64,000 bases of DNA from Suillus spraguei (taxonomy: Eukaryota > Basidiomycota > Agaricomycetes > Boletales > Suillaceae). The DNA lies in assembly GCA_016800925.1 (NCBI GenBank), contig JABCPU010000090.1, positions 124,001-188,000 on the forward strand, in the 5' to 3' direction. The notes under the pieces are model-generated. The model was not told the origin of the DNA, ran no database searches, and was given only the letters and a program-made list of their open reading frames with translations. The position numbers and the translations under genes were made by a program. Shown piece by piece: positions 23,742 through 35,163 of the stretch. Every line of letters begins with the position of its first letter. Position 1 is the first letter of the stretch.

Positions 23742-24849
23742 ATGATTCTCCGGCACCTCATCCCTCAGTCATTACCTTCCAATCTGTTGTCCTTACTTTT
23801 ATTGCTATCTTCTACGGTTCTTGTAGCGGCGGAAGACTTTGATTGCCATGTGACGACTGGAGGGTTGAAATGGGACTTAACGCCGCTGGAGGGCTCGCAC
23901 ACAGTGTCCAGGACACGAGAATCGCCGCCTACAACTATGATTGATGAGCTCACATTTAACTTGTGCAAGGACCTGCAATCAATGAGTGATGTGCCAGAGG
24001 ACGACCAGGTAAGCTCATTCCGTGTAAACCCTCTGTCGATGCTAATACGAACCGCAGTGCTCGTCTGGGACAAGGGCATGTTTGAGGAAGACAAACCGGA
24101 AGACCTCGGACTCAGACCGGGTGATTGCTGTCATTCCTGTAGCGTCGACGTCTGTCCTTGAGCCAGCGTATGCGCAGCTTGATTGTATGTGGAGCTTCTG
24201 TCTGATTTTTGTTGTGCATACTCACATAAATGCAAATAGCACCGAAGGGTCTCTCCTTGACATTTCATGGACCCCAATACCCTAGCTCTGGAGCCCAGTC
24301 TATCATTTTCCATCTCTTCTGTGTCGACGATGCCAACCCCAAAGCAGACCCCAAATTCGACTCATATGAGAACGGAATAGTACGGGTCGATTGGAGTACA
24401 CCCTCAGCGTGTAGTTTGTCGGAGGACGAACCTTCACCACAACCCCCATCACAAGACGATGGCGACACGCCTGCGGATGAAGGTGATGGAAAGGGCGACG
24501 AGAAACTAGCGAAAAGGGGCAGTGGACTTGGATTCTTCTTCCTTGTGTGAGTGGTATAGTATTGATACTCGAGGAACATGACTGACTCCTTATTTTCTAG
24601 CCTCCTTCTAGCATTTGCAACGTATTTCGGACTAGGTGCATACTACAACTATTCCACATATGGTGCTCGCGGCGTGGATCTTATACCGTGAGTAGATCAC
24701 AATCCTTCTTCTGGAGCACAGCCTAACACCTACGTAGACACCGAGATTTCTGGCGTGAAGTCCCATACATGCTGCAAGACGTTGTGTCTCATCTATGTTC
24801 AACGGTCCGACCCCAACGGTCGACTCGTGGAGGGTACATTGCCGTATGA
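23742..24849 (+). CDS. ATG27: Autophagy-related protein Atg27 homologue
   Basis: Atg27 is a type I membrane protein that cycles between Golgi, endosome/vacuole and pre-autophagosomal sites and supports Atg9 trafficking. Five exons (23742-24008, 24058-24184, 24240-24546, 24601-24687, 24738-24849) give 299 residues. There is a signal peptide (to about residue 30, ending VAAEDFDC), a lumenal cysteine-containing MRH-like domain (CHVTTGG...WDLTPL, LTFNLCKDL, IFHLFCVD), an acidic Pro/Asp/Gly-rich stalk, one membrane span near 230-255 (GFFFLVLLLAFATYFGLGAYY), and the short cytoplasmic tail with HRDFWREVPY and RGGYIAV, both typical of the family. It is divergent from the ataxin-3-like gene. Confidence 0.9.
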
Positions 24850-25385
24850 TGATCACGTTCTGTTTTCTGGGACATAATTCTGTTCAAGTGTTTCAGGTAT
24901 AGACATGGTATATGCATTGACTTAATTAACCTAACGTCTTTACACTGTTAAATTACGCTGGAAACAGATGGAGGTGCAGAATGAATAAAGATGTAACGTC
25001 CTTCTGAAATCGAAATTTACGAAGTCCAGTTAATTAACAGTGTTTGCTACGAATACTCATCCGTCTCATTGAGTGACTCCTAGGCTCGTCGGTTTTCGAT
25101 AAAACCTCCGCTGTAATGCCACTGGCTTTGAGGCCTGTTATAACTCAAGCGTCTTTGTGGGGGCTAGTAGACATGTCAAACAACAGCTGCTCCTCGGACG
25201 CGCTCACAGTCCGCAGGTCCTTGTTGTCGTTTTAGCCATTGATCAAACACTGGAAGCCATCAGTGGAAATATCTGAGTCTGACTACCGCTATTATCCCTC
25301 ACTTCTGAGCTTCCGTCACGCTCTCCAATCCATGGGTCCGTCTTCAGCAATTGGCGCAGGCATGATGATTGATGCTGATAGGTTC
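24850..25385. other. Intergenic, no gene seen
   Basis: Convergent gap of about 540 bases between ATG27 and the DUF6699-like gene. Nothing recognisable. Confidence 0.5.
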
Positions 25386-26682
25386 TCAAGTCCAATTATT
25401 CCTGTTACTCAGGGGTCTCGAAGTCTTGTCGGTCGATATGATCAATCTTCTAGCGAAACAAGTCGCTCCACTCGGTTCACCGACTGCTTCAGAATTGAAA
25501 AAACCAATCACATGCATGATACAAATACACTGCATTGCGGGGATTGAATGGGTTATAAAAGTACAAGTGTCCTGGTGTACGTGAATAGTCCGGTCCGGTA
25601 CATCGAAAACATTGCGTTGAGAGATATAGAAAGATAGCGATAAAAATGTGAGTGGGGGTAGATATGCAGAAGTGAGTTGTGATACAAAGTGAAGAAGTGG
25701 GAGTATGGAAGTCCAATTGTAGTCCATGATAGTGAAACACGTGAGTAGGGTGTGGTTCATGCAAATGCGAGTGAATCGAAGAGTTAGCAGGGATGAAATC
25801 CGATTGTAGTCCGTTGGAGGCGAGTCCGAGATACAAAGGTCCGATGTGTTGAAAGATGGCATGTGATAAGCCAATGTGACCCGTGCAGGGCGAGAATCAA
25901 ACATTCTGAGAGAAGTGGATATTCCAGCTATCCGAGCCATCTCGAGCTCTAGTGAGGCCAACGAAGAAGAATTTTGGGCCCAAAAAGTCCAACGTTTTAC
26001 GCCCAGTGCATGTTCTCGCTGGTCTGCACGGGACCTAGCCCTGAAAGAATCGATAGCGGCATTAACCGCATGGGAAGGCCTGTGCATTTGCATCTCGTGT
26101 GAAGTAACACCTCGATTGAGGGTCTCAGATATCTTGAGCAAGACATCATTTACGGTGATGCCATGAGGGTTCACGACTTCTATCGTCCAAGCGGGAAGCT
26201 CGGAAATAGTAATGATCATGCGAGAGACTTTTGGTTGTATCGCAAATTCCCAAATCCTGGTAGGCGGACAGTCTGGTCGGAGTTGCACACATGCTAGGTC
26301 TAGCGTGATGTTAAACATAATATTTGGGCCACGACTCAGAGAGGGTGTAAGACTATCATGGAAGAGTGGGTTGTGGAAGCATGCGGTTGGTCTAATAAGG
26401 AACAGATGAGATCTGCGCAAAATATGAATGAAAAGAAGAAACACGTACGCGGTACAGGGGGTTGATGCAAGTATGCATTAGGGTGCGGGAGAGACACCGT
26501 GTGGAGTGGGGTGCGTTTGTTATTGGTATGGGGAGCGAGACTGGATGTAGGTGTGGCGTGCTTGGGATGGGCGCTGAGGGCGCTGGGGATGCCGGAGATG
26601 CCGACCAACGGTCCCGGTCAGATGTCGACCCCCAAGATTTGTGGCTGTGTGAAGAGGACGAGGAACCCATACGGTAATGCAT
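25386..26682 (-). CDS. DUF6699-like protein, splice structure uncertain
   Basis: Mushroom genomes carry many copies of this small domain of unknown function. The core, on the minus strand between about 26360 and 25930, reads ITISELPAWTIEV, NPHGITVNDVLLKISETLN, a Lys/Arg-rich helix, and GVKRWTFW, which fits the domain. An upstream exon starting at ATG 26682 encodes a Ser-rich leader ending CINPLYR; it must be joined by an intron near 26400-26460 whose exact ends I could not settle. The frame stays open to 25386, longer than the family needs, so the true end may be earlier via a further intron. Function unknown. Confidence 0.5.
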
Positions 26683-28039
26683 CGTTGTAGAGTCTAGTGA
26701 GGGAGATTGGGCAAGTTAGGGCGGGGATGGGGATAAAAGCGCAGTGAGTCGACTAGCATGATACGCTGTCTTTTATAGCGTACTAGGGGGAGACGTCGGG
26801 AAGTTACTTGAGCGCTTATCGTTGTCATCGTGAGTAGGAGATGCGATTAATAAGGAAGTTATGGGCGGGAGTCGACAGCGAACATGGTCGTATATGGTCA
26901 GAATTCAAGGTTAGACGCCAAATCATTGATGGCGCTGAGCGGGGTTTCCAAATTTGGGGAGGGGCGGGAGTCTTGGCGGTAGAACAATGCCATATAAGGC
27001 AAGCGTCGGGAAATTGTGCGCTGATGGCGGTGGGCGTTATCCATCGATAAGTGAATCCGCCGATAATTATAACCCCTAGGCCCTGGACTGCAAATAACTA
27101 CCTAGATTAAATTATGCAAACTATGTAACCAAGATAACCTGATCCGCTCCGTGCGGTTCACACGGTGCCGCAAACCTGAATTCAAGACCAACTTCAACTT
27201 CAACACTCCTTTGTTTCAGTCACTAACGAATCTGTTTTTTTTCTTCATACTGGTATAATGTAGCTCATTCATCCACCTCTTGAAGCTTGAATCCTGAGTC
27301 CACTGGATAAGGCAGACGGTCACTTCGGCAACCAATACGGTAATGTAACTCAAGTTAAACCCCGATAAAAATATGACGCGCATTAACTGTATCAGTGCCT
27401 CTTGACGAGACAGCGCAGTTGATACCAAAGGACTGCATGAATCTCCCTCTTACTCCCTATCAGCACTTCACCAAAGCTATTCGTTCGATCCGTGTCTTTC
27501 AAGTTATCCCTTCTGCGAGTTGATCGGCTGCATACCGGATTCGAATGCTAAAGACTGCATAACGCATTTCAGCGCCCTGTATTCGGGAATAGCATCTATC
27601 TACCTATCACAATGCATGCTTGTCGTTTTCGAATAGAGATCCGTTCCCGAGGCTTTGGTGCCTTCAAAATCTTCAAACCTTAAAGAGCGATCAAGGTTCA
27701 AATTCAAACTTCACTCGTTGAAGCTCGGAATTATAGCTCACATGTGCGTCGCACAACTCCAGTGCGCACACGGTCACTTCGGACTCTGAGGTAATGTGTG
27801 GTTTTTTCTTCCCATTGGCTTGTGAGCCGCGTCTGTTTAATAGTGTCACAGTGCGCCACAGCGATCATCACAATCACTTGGTGATTCTGGAAGGATAGAT
27901 ACCCTAGTTCTGAGTTTTTTGAAGGTTGCAGGACTCGGGATACTCGTACTTTATCACGTGCTCGTCGTGACGGCGAAATTTACGATTAGCTAATGTAAAT
28001 TCTGTGGATTAGCCTCAGATTAAAAAATAAAGAAATCCT
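26683..28039. other. Intergenic 1.36 kb, no gene seen
   Basis: Short frames only. A TATA-poor region with scattered A/T runs lies before the FGK-repeat gene. No RNA gene recognised. Confidence 0.45.
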
Positions 28040-29597
28040 ATGTCACGTGACCTACGGTTGGAATTCTGCAGTGTCAGGTTGCATCTTCACTCAGATTACC
28101 ATATGTTCAATGCAAATCCAGCAGACGGCGAAGAACTTGACAATGATCCAGGAGCATATATTATTTTCTTTGGTAAACACAGCGGTAAACGACTCGATTC
28201 CGTCCCCAATGACTATAGGTTGTGGGCAACAGGGGCCGAACGTCGAGGTTTCCCCTGGGTGAGAACTCAGTATAGTAGATACGACTCTCACTGAGAATAA
28301 TTTCAGTACACGGATCTCAAAGAGGCTAATGATCGATATGAAGAACAGCTTCTTCTCCAAACTCCTGAAGCCTACACCTTGTCCTTCGGAAAGCATAAAA
28401 ACAAAAGACTTGACGAAGTACCAGAAGATTACATTTGGTCGGTCATTCGCCCCTCGTTTTCTGATAATATCTGGGCAAGTTCATTCTCTTGTCATGTTCA
28501 CGCTTATAGAGGTCATTGCTGCAGTATAAAAGCCTAGTGAAAGCACATCGTTGTTACCTGGACAAGGTATACCGAAACAAATCGCCAGGCTCAGTTGATA
28601 TCTGGTTCGGGAAGTACCGGGGTTACTCGCTCGCCTGGGCTTATGAGCGGCATGGTTTCATTAAATTTTGTCTGAGACCGGAGCATGACAATTTTAAGTG
28701 GGTGAGTCGTGATTTTACCTGCGGCGTTTGACAGTCGGTAATTGCTCCTATTCCCAGTATCATAGGTTCAAAGACCTAGTCCAGAGGTACGAAGCGCATC
28801 GCGCGGCCCACCGACGGCCACACCGCGGAAGAAAACCGGCAAATGTGCAAAATCCCGTAGGGGAACTTCTGGGACCATGGGTTGACCGTGGGTCTGTGGA
28901 ACCGAGTGATGAATATGTGCGGGATGGGTTTGTAGTCGACGATGGCGAGGGAGAAGATGAGGATTTCCAGGAGGAGGGTAACGGTTCCGAATCGGACAGT
29001 GGCAACGGCGACCGCGGATTTAACGATGATTTTCAGGGTGAAGATGTGTATGATGACTCTGAAGTCGACACAGCCGACCTAGACGGATCAAGTGAGTCGG
29101 ACTCGGATTCGGATGACGATACGCCTCTGGACGAATTGTTCACCAAGATCAACGCGAGATGTGTAGCTGGGAAAAGAAAGGCAGAGGTCGTGTCCTCGCC
29201 CAGCCTCAAAAGAAGCCATCAGTGTGAAGGCGAGAACAGTGATGATGATGCCGTTGCTCAGCCCCCACGAAGCCGCAAAGGTGTTGATCATTTTATGAAC
29301 GGTTTGCGCATTTTCTCAAATGCCACGAGAGCAGGTCCACGTTTAGGTCATGATAGGCCAGCCAACAATGCAGAGCCTGTCGCATCAACTTCGCATCTTG
29401 ATAAACAAACTTGCTCTGGGTCGTTCCAGGAATCCACTGCAAGTTCAAGTCCAGCCGATGAATCGCAAATTGAAGATGAGTCTTCACAAATTGACGGCGA
29501 GGAACGATCGGATGATGGTTCTCCCTCAGTCTTGGGAAGCTATTATCGTCCGTTTCCGCGCGTAATTACTGGCACCTATTACCAGGAGATGCCATAG
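28040..29597 (+). CDS. FGK-repeat protein (DUF3820-like modules) with acidic tail
   Basis: Four exons (28040-28258, 28307-28474, 28525-28701, 28758-29597) give 467 residues. Three modules recur: FFGKHSGKRLDSVPNDYRLW, SFGKHKNKRLDEVPEDYIW and WFGKYRGYSLAWAYE. Each ends in Trp, followed by a phase-0 intron and an exon starting with Tyr (YTDLKEANDRY, YKSLVKAHRCY, YHRFKDLVQRY). The motif resembles DUF3820, a small alpha/beta domain found in bacterial proteins and some exonuclease tails. The last ~230 residues are acidic and low in complexity (Asp/Glu/Ser), with a KRKAEVV patch. The second intron starts with GC. Function unknown; nuclear or nucleic-acid binding is only a guess. An alternative start is the Met at 28103. 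Confidence 0.75.
28475..28524 (+). other. GC-AG intron in the FGK-repeat gene
   Basis: TGG is followed by GCAAGT and the acceptor is GCTGCAG before TAT. The junction Trp/Tyr copies exactly those of the other two modules. Confidence 0.75.
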
Positions 29598-30847
29598 CGG
29601 AGCTCGATGGTATTCGCATTGAAGTGTGATAACGACATTCATCTGAACGGCGGTGTACTAGTATGAAGCTTTCATTTCCGTGCTCACAAGAAGTTACGTG
29701 AAAGCAGTGCGAAAATCTTGACCACTGCCACTTTCATTGTGATCTGATGGAGCGTGGCTTTCATCAGTCAGCTTCTACCATCTAATGTTGAGCCCCAGGC
29801 TGTAAGAATTATCTATCTACATAGCTTTTTCTTGGCAAGCTTATCTGTTTCAGATCTTAAGTGAGTTTACTGCGATGTGTTCCCTGCTTTGTATTGCATT
29901 GTATTCATACTAACTAAACACAAACGGTGACGACATGTGCGGGGTTGATAATGGACGCCACTGTATCATACCAGTCTCAGTAAAGTCTGAAACCAACGTT
30001 TGATTTCAATTTCAAGTAAACTTGCCGTATGGACGGTTGATAAGATGAATTAGTCGTAGTGGACTCGTCGGCCGCGGGGAGACCCTTGTTCGATGAAGAT
30101 AAGAGCTGTGGAAACGAGAATACAAGTCTCAATGGTGACAGAGTTCTGAATCACATGGACCGGTCAGTGAGTAAGGGTTCAAGGCAGTGTCGATGGCGCG
30201 GCCATTCTTCGGGAAGGCTCGTGTGGGACAACGTCGGGCAGCTTGCGAATGTGGATGCTTGACGGTCCACTGGCAGAACCTCATCAAAACAAGAATATCA
30301 TGATTGTGATGGCTGACATATTCTGCCCCTGGGCCCTGGTGAGAGACTATGGCCGAAACGGGCTCAGAAGTCAGTATCGCACCAAAAAAGGGGTGAAATC
30401 GGACCGACATATGACAACGAGCGCTATGTGGCTGATTGCGCTGATCATTCTACGATGATTCGGCTACAACAACCTAGAAAAATTATGAATCTGTTAAAGA
30501 CGTACCTCCTACTGTAGAAAAAAAAAAAAGTAATTATTCCTGTTGGGAATAGAGAAGAGGAAGCCAACCTCGAGGCCCCGACGTTACGGCGGAGGGGGGT
30601 TGTGTGAGTGATTAGATGTCCGACAGTCTATAGATGGAATACTTTGATGAAACGTTCTCTATGTCTGGGTTACGGTTGCCTAAAACATTTGTTCCCGTGT
30701 CCGCGCTTGGTTAGAAGCCTTGTCTGGAGAGTGGACTACTTGTAAACCTTCTATGGCCTCCGTTATGCCGACTTTTTCATGGAACGCCCATAACTTGATT
30801 ACCAGGCTTTACATACCCTAAAATTGCCGTGTACGTATATCCTTCAC
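29598..30847. other. Intergenic 1.25 kb, no gene seen
   Basis: Contains an A-tract at about 30519-30530 and otherwise short frames. Upstream region of the HMG-box gene. Confidence 0.45.
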
Positions 30848-30853
30848 ATATAA
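30848..30853 (+). promoter_or_regulatory. TATA box of the HMG-box gene
   Basis: TATAAA lies about 109 bases before the ATG at 30957, followed by a CT-rich leader. Confidence 0.5.
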
Positions 30854-30956
30854 AGTTCCCATCCGAGAAATCAACCTCGTGCCCTCTTTATCGGTAACAC
30901 TCGCTCTTTGCTCCCACAATATCTTTTCCTTCAGCGACACCTCCCTTCCCTATCCA

Positions 30957-32458
30957 ATGCCTGCAGAGAGATCCCGGGGCTCACTCAAGCGCGAGTCTTC
31001 AGATCGTATGTGCAACGTTCCTTCATAAGATGCCGATGATGACTTACTCTAATTCAGTAGGCGCCCAATTAACTTGGACGCTTCCTCTTGAGCCTGCCTC
31101 TTCTCAGAGCATTGCCTTTGCACCAAACGTAACACCCATAACCTTCAACGAACCACTTACCGTCGAAACAACCTTTGAACCCGTGCTCTTCCCTACTCCT
31201 ACCGGTGAATGTTCCTCTCGCCGACCTACCCATAGCAAAAAGCGGCCCGATGACCATATTCCTCGTCCCCCTAACGCCTTCATCCTCTTCCGTTCATCTT
31301 TCATCAAAAGCCAGCACGTATCTACAGGAGTAGAAACCAACCATAGCACACTTTCAAAGATCATTGGTCTTACCTGGCAGAATATGCCTCATGACGAGCG
31401 TCAAATCTGGCACGCAAAGGCAAAGAAGGCACTGGAGGATCATAGGCGGAAGTGGCCGCAGTATGCATTCCGCCCATCCCACACGAAAGCAAAGGGTGCG
31501 TCCGAGAAGCGCAAAGTTCGGGAAGTCGAACCGAAGGACATGAAGCGTTGCGCGAAAATTGCCGAGCTCCTTGTAGAAGGCAAGAAGGGTCAGGAGCTCG
31601 AAAACGCAATTCAAGAGTTCGACCGCACGCATGTCCCTGAGGTTGTTACGCGCTTCGAGGCTCCAATTACTGCCAAGGCATATCGCCGTTCTTCATCCGC
31701 TCCCATTGACAACCCAGAAACGAAGCCATTCCTTTCATCCTCACCCGCGCCCCGTCGTGTACGTTCTACAAGCAGCCATCCTTCCCTCTCATCAACATGG
31801 AAATCCCAGTGCGATGATCCTCAACTGAGACCTGATGCTTTGGCGTCAGAGCACTGTTTCGATAGCTCGGTATCGTCCTCATTTATTTCATCAAATTATT
31901 CTTTCCCTGCGAAACCGCAACCTTCAATGGTGAGTCGCGCCGGACCGTTCACTCTGTACCGTTAACAAACTTCTTTTGTAGGAATTTGACCCTTTCATGT
32001 TCGACGTAGCGTTTAGCAATTCAATGGCGTCTGCTGGTCACACTTTCCCCGATTTTTCTCCTTCACCGTGCGAGACGCGGGTTCAAACACCTTCATTAGT
32101 TATCGATACCACACAGGGCAGCTCAGACTGGTCGCAAGCTTCATCGCCCTATTGTAACTCTCCTGCCACTCCTCATTTCCCCCTTGATCCTTCATCGTTT
32201 GATACGTTGTGCGCGCAAGGCGATGATCCATTTATGACCGGCTCATTCTCCTTCGATAACTCCTATCCCCTTCCTTGCCACGAAGGATTCCCAGATGCTT
32301 TCAACACATTTGGTCATCCTGAGAGTCTGGAACCATCGTCGTTCTCGAATGAGGATTTCTTCAAAAACCAATATTCCCTATTCGAGCCAGGGAAACTGGA
32401 GCTTGCCAGCGTGGATATGGAATTTTCCGCTTTCATGTCATCATTATCCGCCTTCTGA
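30957..32458 (+). CDS. HMG-box transcription factor (MATA-HMG type)
   Basis: Three exons (30957-31005, 31058-31929, 31982-32458) give 465 residues. An HMG box spans about residues 83-152: HIPRPPNAFILFRSSF, then SKIIGLTWQNMPHDERQIW and KAKKALEDHRRKWPQYAF. The RPPNAFILFR opening and sequence-specific-type core place it with the MATA-HMG/SOX-like class, which includes fungal mating, pheromone-response and fruiting regulators. A basic stretch (KGASEKRKVREV) follows and may aid nuclear entry. The C-terminal half is rich in Ser, Pro and Phe/Asp, like an activation region. The very short first exon (16 codons) is fixed by frame and by a clean GTATGT donor. The long ~2.7 kb empty stretch behind it suggests nothing else shares its unit. 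Target genes are unknown. Confidence 0.87.
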
Positions 32459-35163
32459 TCGAGTGGACTATTTTTCCTTGGTTCCCATTAGTAACTAACC
32501 GATGTATTTTTACTGACAAACGCGGAACTTTTCAGTGTAACAACTTGTATAGTTCATCTCAACCCTTCTCAACTCATTTTGCGATACATACTTCCATAGT
32601 TCCGTCATACCCGGTTGACCTTGTGTATAGTTATACCTATCTGCATGTACTTAGAACGGTTCTGCTTGCCAGCGCAACAGAGAATTTTCATAGATTGTTG
32701 TAATCAGTGTGTCTTGAATGATCATAACTTGCGGTGAAATGACGGCATTCGACACATGACCTCTGTTTCATATCGGGTCATGCTAGCGTGAATCGTAATC
32801 GTAATCGATCTCCAACGTATGAGGCAAGTGCGGAATGGAAGATGGGGCACGTGTGTTTAAACTCTTAGGTCACGAGGTCCCCGACGAGGATGGGAAAAGG
32901 CGGAAAGAGGGTAGCACCGGTTTATTTCCTCGCGCTACTACCGCTCGGGCTTACTCGGGCTGACTTGAGAGCATATTGAACGCGATCACCGGGGGGAAAA
33001 ACCCCAGAAAAATGAAATAATATGTATGCATATAAAATGAGCGAGTGTGGGGATCACAGCGCAGTGCATTTCAGCGGAAGAAAAGCTATCAAGTTAGCGA
33101 TAAGAAGCAACTGATCAGCGCATGCTGCATTCGAAGATATGACCACTGCCGAAAAATGGCGTTCATACTGCATCGACCGCCACTATTACATCGCATTTCG
33201 TAAGATCAGATCGTCTCACATGCGCTTAAAGATTAAGTTCTACCAACTTTTCTTGAAAGAAATTCTGAATTCTGAATTTCAAGGTCTCTGAAGGGGACGG
33301 AACCTGATAAAACTTATTAGCTCCCGCGGGTCTGAAAGTGTCCTTGTACCTTGTACCTTGTATTCCATCTCAGGATATTTTGGTTCCTCGCCTGACGATT
33401 ACGCAGTAATCGTCACCGAGGGCTGTCAGAGGAGAAGGATATGTTCACCATGGAAACACCACGAGTTCACACAACACCTGTCCTGCCCGCTAGCTTGTGC
33501 CGAGCCAGTGAGCACATGTGATCTTAGGCAGGGTTGCTTTTAAACCAATTCCAAACAGTGATTCGAAGCGATATGCATCGAACACAATAAACGTTTTGGG
33601 CGCATCCCTAGATGTTGTAAAAGTGAGTTTGCTGTCACTCATCTGGGAATCGTTAATGTTATATATAGATTCAGTCAGGATTGAATGCTGGGGAAGACAA
33701 AAAAGTGATACATACCTCTGAATTAGGACAGATTGGGGGAGATCCTCGTCGGGTAGCCCAAGTGCCTACTCTTCATTAATATTGCACGTATACCGTGAAG
33801 CGCATGCTAGAACTCGGGCCCTATCCAGCTAATCATTTTTCCAGAACCCAGAGCAGGTGTGACAGCAATGTTCAAAGTTCAAACCCTGTTCAAGATAGGT
33901 CCTACTAGAAGACGTCCTCGGTTGGGATCTTCCTCGCATCCGAGCAACACGTTGGTTCTGGAGATGTCATGATTAGCACGTCTAGTCGTACGTGATCACT
34001 GTGGCATGGCGGACATCGATACTCCGTGGCCCGGAGTCGCTCTCAATTCCTGTGATTTCTGTTCAAGTACTCCCATGAACAGTCCAACGTCGAGGCGCTA
34101 AGCGCCATGGGATGCCACAACGATCAACAGGCGACCACGATCCTGTGAGCCGCCAGTCGTGGCGGGCGTAGGAGTCAAATGCAATAATGATAATGTTGGC
34201 CAAACCAAATATGGCAGGTGCAGTATTCAAATATTCACCCACAACCTGACCGGGCCGCACTCAACTTGCAACCTTAACTCGAAGTGCCTCCGTTCTTCCC
34301 CGGCCATGAATTGTACCAGTAGAATGATGACGAATTTTACAAGGTGCGCTGTTCCTCAGCTCAAGTCCGCAACTTTAAAGAATTTGTGAATCGAAACACA
34401 GCCCTGGACATGAGAAAGAGTATGATTATATACCCTACCGTAAAATGACGACATCACCCCCCTCGCCGGTCACGCATCGTGACCAAAGAGCGTCCAGCAA
34501 AAGCGTTCTTCGTGGGGGAACTTGGCATCACGATTCGAATTTGGTCATGATTCCTTCCAATTAACAAGGGGTCGGGAGTATCCGCAACTTGTGTGTTAAA
34601 CTCATACTCACTAGCGGGTTTGAATAAATTAACTGTTCTGGCCGCTACTATTGCTGTGTTTATCTAGGCATTTTCCTTGTCGCGCTGGCAGCAGGGCGGG
34701 AATGTGGACTTATTTGCGACCGACTAGGCCACTGTATGTCCATCTGTCTGGCTGTTCGCCAGTGGCGCTGTAGGCGTCTCGTGGTTCCCGCAGTATCATG
34801 CCCTCGGGTTTTGGTAAGCACTGTCTATTCTTGTCTTAGTAATGGTTTGACAGTTAGCATCGATATCCATCGTGGGTCTTTTCACAAAGTGTTAGTAGCT
34901 GTCAACGGGGAGGTTGAATTGAATTTGTCTCCTTTGAAATACCACCATATCAAACTCTCGTACCTTTTCCCCACGAACTAAAAGCCACTATCGAACTAAA
35001 TGTTGTTCCAAGAATTTAAGATGCTTGACAGAGTTAACACCGTCTCTGGTATATGTACGACGCCATTTTTATATATATAAAACGGCACCTAGGGGGAAGA
35101 GAGCCGAAAATTTACATATTGATATTTAGCGCGCTTGACAATATTACACGTAGATTGCAGAAA
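32459..35163. other. Large intergenic region, 2.7 kb, no gene seen
   Basis: Only short reading frames. It holds a small direct repeat CCTTGTA x3 near 33342-33362 and a GTAATC repeat near 32795-32806. No tRNA or conserved protein recognised. Confidence 0.5.
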
